Source of the DNA: CAZMVY01 sp964653435
Lineage (GTDB): Bacteria > Planctomycetota > Phycisphaerae > UBA1845 > PWPN01
Reading direction: 5' to 3'
Assembly (NCBI GenBank): GCA_964653435.1
Contig: CAZZFA010000005.1
Location: 35,723-99,722, forward strand
DNA: 64,000 nt
Below, piece by piece: positions 1 to 7,121 of this stretch. The position numbers were made by a program, and so were the translations under genes. How positions within the stretch are numbered: position 1 is the first letter of the stretch; each line of letters begins with the position of its first letter. The notes beneath the pieces were generated by a model. That model saw nothing but the letters and a program-made list of their open reading frames with translations. It ran no database searches and had not been told where the DNA came from.

Positions 1-346
1 CGAGCGGGGGGGCCGAGAGCAGATTGAAACACGTCGGGTTCGGCAGCGAATGGATGAACTCGCTGTACGTCAGTTGTTCGGCCGTTGCCACCCGAACCTC
101 AATGATCGTTCGCAGGAAGCTCGAAAGAGAGGCCCCGAAGTTCCGCGCGAAGCCCTCGTGGATGGCCTCCAGGGCCCGCATCTGGTCTTTACTGACCCGC
201 TCCGGGCGCTTAAAGTCATATACGCGAACCTCTTGCGATTTCGCGCGAGGTTTCGCGCGACTCTCCGGTTCGGCCTCCTGCACCTGACCTGCATCCACGG
301 CGGCAAGCAGGGCATCTACTTCGGCTTGATCGAGTACGTCAGCCAT
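1..346 (-). CDS. fliM: Flagellar motor switch protein FliM (N-terminal part, cut by window edge)
   Basis: Reading the minus strand from the ATG at 344-346 gives about 115 residues before the window ends; the stop lies outside. The start, MADVLDQAEVDALLAAV, is the conserved FliM amino-terminal peptide (usually SQxEIDALL) that binds phosphorylated CheY. After a short variable linker the FliM core begins with VYDFKRPERVSKDQMRALE and continues FARNFGASLSSFLR and LTYSEFIHSLPNPT, all typical of the family. FliM sits in the cytoplasmic C-ring and couples chemotaxis signals to flagellar rotation. This implies a motile cell. No flagellar neighbour is visible because the gene runs off the left edge. 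Confidence 0.93.
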   Translation of the reverse strand, partial: MADVLDQAEVDALLAAVDAGQVQEAEPESRAKPRAKSQEVRVYDFKRPERVSKDQMRALEAIHEGFARNFGASLSSFLRTIIEVRVATAEQLTYSEFIHSLPNPTCFNLLSAPPL

Positions 347-521
347 GGACGGCTTCCAACACGAACGGGCCGCTCATGCGGCATAAGAAATCCCTCCGAG
401 CACTGGCAGCCCGTATCCGCCTTATCGGACATCCGGGCGGAGTGACTTGAGCGGACCGCCGGTCGGCAGACAGCGAGGAGCGGGGGGGCTTCGTGAAAAG
501 ACACCGACGTTTCCCCGTCGC

Positions 522-549
522 TTGCCCCCCGGCCAGAATCTGCTAACCT
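522..549 (+). promoter_or_regulatory. Possible sigma-70 promoter of nagB
   Basis: TTGCCC (522-527), a 16-nt spacer and TAACCT (544-549) preceded by TGC, resembling an extended -10. It lies about 55 nt before the nagB start. The -10 match is only partial, so this is a suggestion. Confidence 0.35.
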
Positions 550-604
550 ACCCGCCTTGGCCGGATGGGCCTGAAAGGTACCACGTTTTCAAGGAGTCTG
601 ATCG

Positions 605-1366
605 ATGCGCGTGATTGTATGCAAGGATCCCGCCGAGATGGCGGTGCGGGCGGCCGACCTCGTCGTAGCCGAGATCAAGAAGCATTGCAACCCGGTGCTC
701 GGCCTGGCGACGGGCAGCACGCCGATCCCGCTGTACAAGGAACTGATTCGCCGGCACAAGGAGAAGGGGCTGGACTTCTCCACGTGCATCTCGTTCAACC
801 TCGATGAGTACGTCGGGCTGCCGGTCAACCACCCGGAGAGCTACCGGCGATTCATGAACGAGAACCTCTTCAACCACATCAACATCAATATCAAGAACAC
901 CCACGTGCCGGACGGCACGCTCACCGATTTCGACGCCATCGACGAGTTCTGCGAGAAGTATGAAGAGCGCATCGCCGACGTGGGGGGCATCGACATCCAG
1001 ATTCTGGGCATCGGGGCCAACGGCCACATCGGTTTCAACGAACCCGGCAGCTCGATCGGCTCGTTGACGCGCATCAAGACGCTGACGACCAAGACGCGGC
1101 AGGACAACGCGCGGTTCTTCAACAACAACATCGACGAGGTGCCGAAGTACGCGATTACGATGGGCATCGGCACGATCATGAACGCCCGGAAGGTCATTCT
1201 GCTGGCGAACGGCGAGAACAAGGCGGACGCGGTTGCCGCCGCCCTCGAGGGGCCGGTGACCGCGATGTGTCCGGCGAGCGCCCTGCAGATGCATCGCTAT
1301 GCCACATATATCATCGACCGTCCGGCGGCGAGCAAGCTCAAGCTGGAGACCTACGAGCGAGGTTGA
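605..1366 (+). CDS. nagB: Glucosamine-6-phosphate deaminase
   Basis: Converts glucosamine 6-phosphate and water to fructose 6-phosphate and ammonia in the cytoplasm, feeding amino-sugar carbon into glycolysis. The 253-residue length is normal for the short NagB form. Visible motifs are the phosphate loop LATGSTP (34-40), FNLDEYVGLP with the catalytic acid D67, and ILGIGANGHIGFNEPGSS with H141 and E146. N139 takes the position that is Asp in the longer enterobacterial enzyme, as in other short forms. The start is supported by AAGGAG about 8 nt upstream. It stands alone and is followed by a terminator hairpin, so it is probably monocistronic. No nagA or sugar transporter is adjacent. Confidence 0.96.
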   Translation: MRVIVCKDPAEMAVRAADLVVAEIKKHCNPVLGLATGSTPIPLYKELIRRHKEKGLDFSTCISFNLDEYVGLPVNHPESYRRFMNENLFNHININIKNTHVPDGTLTDFDAIDEFCEKYEERIADVGGIDIQILGIGANGHIGFNEPGSSIGSLTRIKTLTTKTRQDNARFFNNNIDEVPKYAITMGIGTIMNARKVILLANGENKADAVAAALEGPVTAMCPASALQMHRYATYIIDRPAASKLKLETYERG

Positions 1367-1397
1367 TCCGCCAACTTGCAGGGTGAAACGTGAAATG

Positions 1398-1437
1398 CGG
1401 CGGGGCGTTCCGCTCAGGCGGTCGTCCCGCCGTTTTT
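1398..1437 (+). terminator. Rho-independent terminator after nagB
   Basis: CGGCGGG (1398-1404) pairs with CCCGCCG (1426-1432) and is followed directly by TTTTT (1433-1437). It lies 31 nt after the nagB stop. The loop is long (21 nt) and could fold further. Confidence 0.65.
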
Positions 1438-1503
1438 CATGGCCGTCCGCGATCCGGATGCCGATAAACCAAATGTAACATTATACTAGAACAACATTCT
1501 GGC

Positions 1504-2127
1504 ATGGCCATACGGGAAGCGGACGATATGAACGCGATGAAGAACCGCAGGGACGATCCGCGGCGACGACACCGGACCCGCACAAGCAGGCCCGCAACGA
1601 CGAAGGCACGGCACGGAAGCATCCGATCCGGAGCCCTCGCCGTGCTTTTCCCGGCTCTGGCGGATTGCCGGGCGCCGGCCGTGGGACTCGGGGCGACCAC
1701 GATGGTGGTCGAGGCCCTCGGCACCAGGACCGACATGCAGAGCGCCAGGGCGGAGGCGCTCATCCGCGGCCGCCGTGCGAGCCATATGCCGAATACCGCA
1801 ATCGAACAGGCGGCAAGGCGCATCTGCCGCCGTAGCGATATTCCGGCGCTGGCCGCCGTCCTGGCGGCCCTGGGCAGCGTCCACCGGCTCACGATCCTGG
1901 CCCAACTCCTCGAAGGCCCGGCTACGTACCGCGCACTGGGCAGCCGGACTCACCTGAAGGCGGGACCGCTTTACCACCACATCAACCAGTTGCGACTGGC
2001 CGGGCTCGTCGGGCCGAAGACAAGAGACACATACGTTCTCACACGGGCAGGGCGCAATGCGATCCTGACAGCCGTGGCAATGAGGTCGCTTATCAAGGAT
2101 ACGCGGCTACGCCCGACACCCGGGTAG
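1504..2127 (+). CDS. Winged helix-turn-helix (ArsR-like) regulator with N-terminal extension
   Basis: The C-terminal 100 residues or so fit an ArsR-type winged helix: LAALGSVHRLTILAQLLEGP is helix 1-2, followed by HLKAGPLYHHINQLRLAGLV as recognition helix and DTYVLTRAGRNAIL as wing. The first 95 residues are Arg/Ala-rich with no recognisable domain. An in-frame ATG at 1786 would give a normal-length 113-residue ArsR protein, so the start is uncertain. I kept the longer version because an AT-rich stretch with TATACT (1482-1487) lies just before 1504 and looks like a promoter -10. No metal-binding cysteine pair is obvious, so the ligand is unknown. There is no neighbouring target gene. Confidence 0.6.
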   Translation: MAIREADDMNAMKNRRDDPRRRHRTRTSRPATTKARHGSIRSGALAVLFPALADCRAPAVGLGATTMVVEALGTRTDMQSARAEALIRGRRASHMPNTAIEQAARRICRRSDIPALAAVLAALGSVHRLTILAQLLEGPATYRALGSRTHLKAGPLYHHINQLRLAGLVGPKTRDTYVLTRAGRNAILTAVAMRSLIKDTRLRPTPG

Positions 2128-2379
2128 GCCGGCCATGGTCAAGCAGGTCACAAAGCCGCCGGCTGGGTTGTGTGAAAGCCTCCGGGGCGTGCAGGTCGGC
2201 CGCCGGTGCGAGACGGCCAAGGCGACGAGGTACCGGGGAAAAGGATCCTGGCGCCGACCCCCCTGCCGCACGATGCTGGTAACGTCCGATAACGCATGTT
2301 ATGTTGCATTCAGCATCGTCTACGGCTTTGCCTCCTTGGCTTCGGGGTATGTCGCTATGCTCTTGACGGCTCGGGTGAC

Positions 2380-2703
2380 CTATCTGGTACGGCCCGGCGC
2401 CGGTCGTCTTTCGGCTGGCGGGCCCTGTCGGCGACGTACGTCCAGGGATCGAAGCAGCTCAATCCGGCCGGCAGGGAGGCTGAAAACGTAAACATTCATC
2501 TGCTCGACGCTCGCATCGAGCACGTAGAGTAGCTCGGTCACGCCGTCGAACTGGGCGGTGGTGACCACATAGTCGCCACCGGAGGCATTCTGGGCGTAGC
2601 CATACGCCGTGCCGGGACTGAAGACGTGGATGACGATCAGCCCGACGAGAAGGACCGTGGCCGTGACGCTGAGAATACCGATCGCAAGGTCTTTGCTGTT
2701 CAT
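2380..2703 (-). CDS. Small single-pass membrane protein, paralogue of the next gene
   Basis: 107 residues from the ATG at 2701-2703; a GTG three codons upstream is the alternative. One N-terminal membrane segment (about residues 6-28, LAIGILSVTATVLLVGLIVI) is followed by an AQNASGGDYVV junction and one short beta-rich motif reading LYVLDASVEQMNVYVFSL. It shares this plan with the gene at 2723-3010, so the two look like an ancient tandem duplication. The domain outside the membrane resembles a single repeat unit with a Y-x-x-D core. It is the last gene of a five- to six-gene minus-strand run that includes hisS. Function unknown. Confidence 0.7.
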   Translation of the reverse strand: MNSKDLAIGILSVTATVLLVGLIVIHVFSPGTAYGYAQNASGGDYVVTTAQFDGVTELLYVLDASVEQMNVYVFSLPAGRIELLRSLDVRRRQGPPAERRPAPGRTR

Positions 2704-2722
2704 GGTCGTCACCGCTCACCGG

Positions 2723-3010
2723 CTAGCCGCCACGACGGAAATCCCGCGCCAATTCTCTGGTGTCAACAGGAATGACGTTGATCGGCTGCCCCGGAACGGC
2801 CCGGAACACGTGAAGCAGCCGGTTCCGCAAGTCAAAGAGATAGACAGCATCATGCTCGACCTGGATTCGCCCGCTGACCAGGAGGTAATCGGCAGAGCGG
2901 CCGGGCGCCTGGGCCAGGGCCGCCGGAGGGGTGTAAACGCTCAGGATGATCGCTCCCAGGAGCAGGAGATTCAGCCCCACGAGGAGCACGAGCACGCTCT
3001 GTCTGCTCAT
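2723..3010 (-). CDS. Small single-pass membrane protein, paralogue of 2380-2703
   Basis: 95 residues from the ATG at 3008-3010. The reading frame stays open upstream, but that part is Gly/Arg-rich and shows no family pattern, so I placed the start immediately before the hydrophobic segment VLVLLVGLNLLLLGAIIL. After the segment come AQAPGRSADYLLVSG, AVYLFDLRNRLLHVF and a C-terminal TRELARDF. The order (membrane helix, AQ..G..DY, Y-x-x-D, xVF) matches its neighbour at 2380-2703. Not recognised as a named family; it is probably held at the inner membrane with the short domain outside. Confidence 0.72.
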   Translation of the reverse strand: MSRQSVLVLLVGLNLLLLGAIILSVYTPPAALAQAPGRSADYLLVSGRIQVEHDAVYLFDLRNRLLHVFRAVPGQPINVIPVDTRELARDFRRGG

Positions 3011-3093
3011 ATGCGTCTCCTGACACGCCGGCGAGCGTGCATCACCCCGGACGCCGCAGCCAGGCGTGCGCCGCGAGGCCGGCTGTCGGTCGG

Positions 3094-3327
3094 CTATTGC
3101 ACGTGCGACCGCTTGGAGTTCTTGAACGCAACCGCCAGCGAAACGAGGATAAAGCCCGCCCCGATGGCCCACTCGATTACCGGCTTGGTTTCCTGCAGCC
3201 TGGCAGTCCCTTCCTGCTGCTGTGCGAGCACCGGTGCCGCAAGGGTCCAGATGCCCGCCGCCGCGACGATCGCGGAAGCACACCATCGCCGCCCGATCCG
3301 CCCGGTTCTGCGCGCTGTGTTGATCAT
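3094..3327 (-). CDS. Small membrane protein with signal peptide and one C-terminal helix
   Basis: 77 residues from the ATG at 3325-3327. The N-terminus has a basic stretch (RRTGRIGRRW), a hydrophobic core (ASAIVAAAGIWTLAAPVLA) and an AQQQ junction typical of signal peptidase cleavage. A second hydrophobic stretch (EWAIGAGFILVSLAVAF) sits near the end, before NSKRSHVQ. The mature protein would therefore be only about 40 residues, with one membrane helix. It lies 31 nt after the HYExAFE gene and before two other tiny membrane proteins on the same strand, so co-transcription with hisS is likely. Function unknown. Confidence 0.65.
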   Translation of the reverse strand: MINTARRTGRIGRRWCASAIVAAAGIWTLAAPVLAQQQEGTARLQETKPVIEWAIGAGFILVSLAVAFKNSKRSHVQ

Positions 3328-3358
3328 GCGTGGAGGTTAGCCGCTCGGGTCAGCGGAA

Positions 3359-3877
3359 TCAAGCGCCGTCGAGCCGCTCGCCGATCGGATACGCCAGCCG
3401 TCGAAAAGTCGCCGTGGGCATGCTCACGGTCTGCCAGCGTCCGCTGCGTGTACGGCAGTGTTCGCGATACGCCGACAGAGAGATTCCATAAAAGGCGTAG
3501 TAGGAGGCCCCGAAAGGATGGACGCACAAGGTCGGCCACCGTGCCGGGTCTCCACAAAGCACGTACGCGAAGACGAGCATCGCCACGAATCCCTCTGCAA
3601 AGACGGCCTCCCAGCGGGCAAGGCCGTCGAGGTCGGCCTGCGTAACCCAGTTCTCCCAGTACCGTGCCGCCCCCCTGCTGAGATAGGGAAACTTCCGTCC
3701 CTTCACATCGACCAGCCAGCTTTGACCGCCGGGCGGGTACACGATGAAGTCGAAGGACTTGATCTTCGCGCCCGCGAAGACCGACCGCCGCGCCTCGTCG
3801 ACGCCGACATACGGAATGCCCCGGGACCGCAGGTAGTCGGCCAGCGCCGCTTCGTAATGGGCACTCGGCTTGCTCAT
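3359..3877 (-). CDS. HYExAFE family protein (possible PD-(D/E)XK-type fold)
   Basis: 172 residues. HYEAALADYL (7-16) and RGIPYVGVDEARR match the signature of the HYExAFE family, which I know mainly from Planctomycetes and which has no assigned function. SFDFIVYPP with D43, followed by WLVDVKGRKF with D57 and K59, looks like the D...(D/E)xK core of PD-(D/E)XK nucleases. That is my inference from the pattern, not a demonstrated activity. Its ATG overlaps the hisS stop by 4 nt (ATGA), so the two are translationally coupled. The pairing with a tRNA synthetase may be only operon convenience. Confidence 0.85.
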   Translation of the reverse strand: MSKPSAHYEAALADYLRSRGIPYVGVDEARRSVFAGAKIKSFDFIVYPPGGQSWLVDVKGRKFPYLSRGAARYWENWVTQADLDGLARWEAVFAEGFVAMLVFAYVLCGDPARWPTLCVHPFGASYYAFYGISLSAYREHCRTRSGRWQTVSMPTATFRRLAYPIGERLDGA

Positions 3878-5190
3878 CCGCCTTCGTTCACCGGCGCCAT
3901 GGGGTTAGCCAGGAACTCGTCCCATGCCCGCCGCACCTGCCTGCCGCTGGCGAGGTCCTTGACCGTCACAAGGCCGTGTTCGCGGGTCTCCTGTCCGATG
4001 ATGACCGCGCGGGCCGCCCCGCGTTCGGAGGCCGCGCGCAGGGCCTTTCCGACGCTCTGGGTTCGATAGGAGAACTCGGCGGACCAGCCCCCCCGCCGCA
4101 GGCGCGCCGCCAGGTCGAGAGTCCGCGGTTCGAGATCGGCATCCGCCGCGATCACATAGACGTCGAGATGCGGCCTGAACGCCGGCAGCCGGCCGGCCTC
4201 GCGGAGCATGTCGGCGATGACCACATCGCCCATGCCGAAGCCGACGCCGGGCATGGCCGGTCCGCCGAGGGCGGCCAGAAGGTTGTCGTACCGCCCTCCC
4301 CCGCCGGCGGCGCGGTGCGTGCCTCCGCGATCGAAGATTTCATAGACGATGCCGGTGTAGTACGCAAGCCCGCGCACCACGGACATATCAAAATCACAAT
4401 ATTCTGTTATTCCAAAATGTGATAACTTCTCGAAGAGGTCTTCGAGAACCGGCACCTCCTGCGCCGCGGCAGCCCAGTGACCGCCGCCGGACCGGATCAG
4501 CTCGGCGAGATGCCCCAGCCCCCGCACCTCGATGAGCGGCTCGACCGCCGAAAACGGAACCGTGGAACCGAACGTCTCCGACCACAGAGCGGCCAGAGCG
4601 TCGCGCGGAATCTTGTCCGATTTATCCAGGAGGGCATACGCCTTCTCGAGTTGCGGGCCCGGCACCTTCAGGTCGGCCAGCACCGCCGCCACGAGACGGC
4701 GGCTGTTGATGCGGACGACGCATTCCTGCGGCGTCAGCCCGACCTCGCGAAGGAAGTCCACCGCGACGAGAATCGACTCCGCGTCGGCGAGAACGTCGTC
4801 CACGCCCACGATGTCGACGTTCCACTGAAAGAACTCCCGCAGCCGCCCCTTCTGCGGCCGCTCCGCCCGGCAGAGCCGCGGAACGCTGAACCACTTGACC
4901 GGCCGCGGCAGCGACTGCGCCCGGGCACCGATCATCCGGGCCAGCGTCGGAGTCATCTCCGGCCGGATGGCAAGTTGCCGTCCGCCCCGGTCGGTCAGAT
5001 GAAAAAGCTGTCCGGCGATCTCTTCGCCGCTCTTGGCCGTGTACAGCTCCAGATGCTCGAAGATCGGCCCGTCGTATTCCTGAAAACCGTTCCGGATGGA
5101 CACGCGCCGCCACGTCTCAGTAAGCCAGTTGCGCAGGGCCATGTCCTCGGGGTAAAAGTCGCGTGTGCCTTTGATTCCGCTGAACTTCAT
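3874..5190 (-). CDS. hisS: Histidyl-tRNA synthetase
   Basis: 438 residues, normal for bacterial HisRS. It charges tRNA-His in the cytoplasm as a class II dimer. GIKGTRDFYPED (5-16) is the family start; RPEMTPTLARM is motif 1/2 territory, followed by FSVPRLCRAERPQKGRLREFFQ (motif 2 loop region), the HisA box VVRGLAYYTGIVYE, and AAGGGGRYDNLL with GVGFGMGD (motif 3 region). The C-terminal anticodon-binding domain runs from about LDVYVIAAD to the end. Start is ATG at 5190. It lies 7 nt after the cysteine-cluster gene upstream and overlaps the HYExAFE gene downstream. Confidence 0.97.
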   Translation of the reverse strand: MKFSGIKGTRDFYPEDMALRNWLTETWRRVSIRNGFQEYDGPIFEHLELYTAKSGEEIAGQLFHLTDRGGRQLAIRPEMTPTLARMIGARAQSLPRPVKWFSVPRLCRAERPQKGRLREFFQWNVDIVGVDDVLADAESILVAVDFLREVGLTPQECVVRINSRRLVAAVLADLKVPGPQLEKAYALLDKSDKIPRDALAALWSETFGSTVPFSAVEPLIEVRGLGHLAELIRSGGGHWAAAAQEVPVLEDLFEKLSHFGITEYCDFDMSVVRGLAYYTGIVYEIFDRGGTHRAAGGGGRYDNLLAALGGPAMPGVGFGMGDVVIADMLREAGRLPAFRPHLDVYVIAADADLEPRTLDLAARLRRGGWSAEFSYRTQSVGKALRAASERGAARAVIIGQETREHGLVTVKDLASGRQVRRAWDEFLANPMAPVNEGG

Positions 5191-5197
5191 GAGAAGC

Positions 5198-5653
5198 CTA
5201 TACCGCTACGCCCGTGGGCACCCGCAGCGGCACCACGGTCCGGCGCGGTGCGGTTGACCGCGCCGCCGGCCGCCGACGCTCGCGCCGCCGGCGCGCGCGG
5301 ACGCGCTTTCGCCGGAGAAAGTCCTTCGCGAAGACCGCCAGTTGCTCCGGCTCCGTAAACAGGTGGTCATAATCGTACTCGCCGCTCTGGTATTCACAAC
5401 CGGACGTGGAGTACTCGCGGCAGATCGCCGGCCGTTCGTCATAGATCGCGCAGCGGTTGTCGGCGCCGAGGTGCCGGCACGGAGTCGTGAACTGGATGTA
5501 CCAGTCTCCGTCCTCCACGAAGATCAGCACGTTCTCGTGCGCCAGGTACCACCGCATGTCGTCGAAGTCCCGCTTGCCGGTCGGCTTGTCGATCGGCAGC
5601 GCCAGATATCGGCAGCAGTGTCCCGTGCAATGCTCGCAAAGAACCGAACCCAT
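5198..5653 (-). CDS. YkgJ-family cysteine cluster protein
   Basis: 151 residues from ATG 5653 (a GTG at 5668 is the alternative). CEHCTGHCC (C6, C9, C13, C14), then CRHLGADNRCAIYDERPAICREY, matches the YkgJ/UPF0153 family, thought to bind zinc or an iron-sulfur cluster; the biochemical role is not established. The middle FDDMRWYLAHENV is also typical. The C-terminal 35 residues are unusually rich in arginine (RVRARRRRERRRPAAR), which could contact nucleic acid. It is probably the first gene of the hisS run, only 7 nt upstream of hisS. Confidence 0.85.
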   Translation of the reverse strand: MGSVLCEHCTGHCCRYLALPIDKPTGKRDFDDMRWYLAHENVLIFVEDGDWYIQFTTPCRHLGADNRCAIYDERPAICREYSTSGCEYQSGEYDYDHLFTEPEQLAVFAKDFLRRKRVRARRRRERRRPAARSTAPRRTVVPLRVPTGVAV

Positions 5654-6079
5654 AGCCCGTTGATCCACCCTTGCGCTGGTCGTTACTCCGTCAGTCTTCC
5701 GATCCCGTACCCGGTCGGTCCATCCGTGATCCCGCCCCGGGCGCCCTTGGGCACCCCGGCAGCAGGCCCGTCACCGCGCCTGCCCATGTTCCCCCGGGCC
5801 ACGCGCGGGATTCTATCACATCCGCACTGGATTTCGAGCCGGCCGGAGAAGGACGCGACCCCGACCGGGCAGGCGACGGAATTGCGAAGCCCGGGGATGC
5901 GTCCTTCGCCCAGGCAGTTGATTTCCTGCCACTGCCGCCCACAGGATGCCCGTTCTGCGCAGGAGAGGGCGCAACGCCTGCCCCGTGGCACGCGAGCATG
6001 TGGCCTGGCGCATCGGCGGCCTGGTCCCCTGCCCGACGTTTCCGTATTTGCCCCTCGCACCGGCAATCCGCATGACGGT
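5654..6079. other. Intergenic, 426 nt, no gene recognised
   Basis: This stretch lies between the start of the cysteine-cluster gene and the end of the archaemetzincin-like gene, both on the minus strand. Open frames exist on both strands but none has a recognisable family pattern, and none shows a convincing ribosome-binding site. I see no tRNA-like or riboswitch-like fold. It should hold the promoter of the hisS run. Confidence 0.4.
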
Positions 6080-6850
6080 TCACCGCTTACCCGCCGCTTG
6101 CCGCCGCCGTTGAAGCTCCCGCAATTCCTCGGCGCACTCCGGGCAGAAGCCGACCGGAAATCCCGTACAAAGGTTCGCCATGACCACGCAGGGCGTCAGG
6201 CGAGACCCCTTGAACATTACGCAGTGCCCGCACGTGCAGTGCATGCCGTCGATGGCCGAGCGATGAGAATCTCTCGCCGGCACACCCAGCCAGTGGCCGA
6301 CTTCGTGCACCGCGACGGTGGCCTCGATCGCCTCCAGGGAAACCGGTCCGATGGCCGCCGCCATCATCGGACCGCGGTGAAGGACCATCACCGCCGTGAG
6401 ACGCGGTGAGTACGCGAAATCGATGAATCCGTACAGGCCGTCGGGAAAGGTCGTGCTCTCCACTACGACGATCACGATTGCGGGCTTGTCTCCCGGGGGC
6501 ATTTGTTCGTTCGCCGCCGCGCTCACCTGATGGTACTCCAGGATGCCGAACTGCGGCAGGCCCGTGCCCGTGCCCTCGGCGACCTCGACCTGAAGGCCGG
6601 CCTGCTCCCCCATCACCGCCGCCAGCGCGGTCAATGCCGCGTCCGTTACACGATACGGTCCGGTTGTTGCCACGACGCGAAAGCCCGTCACATCGCCCTG
6701 CGCCCACGCCACCGGCAACATCGCACTTTCGACCGGGGTAGCCACAGGCGAAACGGCAGGCTCGCAGCGGGCCGCCTCGTCACAGCACCCGGCCATCGCG
6801 ACGGACAGTCCGACAATCGCCCGGGCGCATCGCTTGTTCCGGCTGGACAT
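6080..6850 (-). CDS. Archaemetzincin-like zinc metalloprotease, probable lipoprotein
   Basis: 256 residues from ATG 6850. The N-terminus MSSRNKRCARAIVGLSVAMAGC carries a lipobox-like AMAGC with C22, suggesting export and lipid anchoring. The zinc motif is HEVGHWLG (H182, E183, H186), and further on comes MHCTCGHCVMF, then FCPECAEELREL. Archaemetzincins have HExxHxxGxxHCx4CxM...CxxC. Here H204-C205-x4-C210-V-M and C236-x2-C239 match that order, but about 12 residues are inserted between the glycine and the third histidine. The CVM methionine would be the metzincin Met-turn. Family members are mostly cytoplasmic, so a lipid-anchored form would be unusual. The substrate is unknown. Confidence 0.75.
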   Translation of the reverse strand: MSSRNKRCARAIVGLSVAMAGCCDEAARCEPAVSPVATPVESAMLPVAWAQGDVTGFRVVATTGPYRVTDAALTALAAVMGEQAGLQVEVAEGTGTGLPQFGILEYHQVSAAANEQMPPGDKPAIVIVVVESTTFPDGLYGFIDFAYSPRLTAVMVLHRGPMMAAAIGPVSLEAIEATVAVHEVGHWLGVPARDSHRSAIDGMHCTCGHCVMFKGSRLTPCVVMANLCTGFPVGFCPECAEELRELQRRRQAAGKR

Positions 6851-7121
6851 CGATGTCTTCCTCACACAAAGGTTCCGTGCTCCCGGTTGGGCGTTTCGAC
6901 CGGGCCTACCCAGGAAATCGCCCCCCGCTGCCTTCGATCGCCGGCGCGGCGGCCGAGTCTTTGCCGCTGGTGGGAACGGGCCGCAATCCGCATCGGCGCC
7001 TTTCCGGCACGTGTACGGACAGCGCGACATCACTTTCTGCGAGGCGGCGTAGCGACGGTGCTACGTCCTATGCGCTTCCCGCTTGACTCGGTACAACGAC
7101 CGCCCCAGTATTGAGGAATCC

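Noticed and set aside
2128..2379. GC-rich stretch with TAACGCATGTTA palindrome (about 2290)
   Set aside because: Looked for a structured RNA or small gene; found only a 4-bp-arm inverted repeat, too weak to list as a feature.
5671..6075. 134-codon plus-strand frame with a GCPFC motif
   Set aside because: Open on several frames at once, no recognisable family beyond a chance CxxC, no ribosome site.
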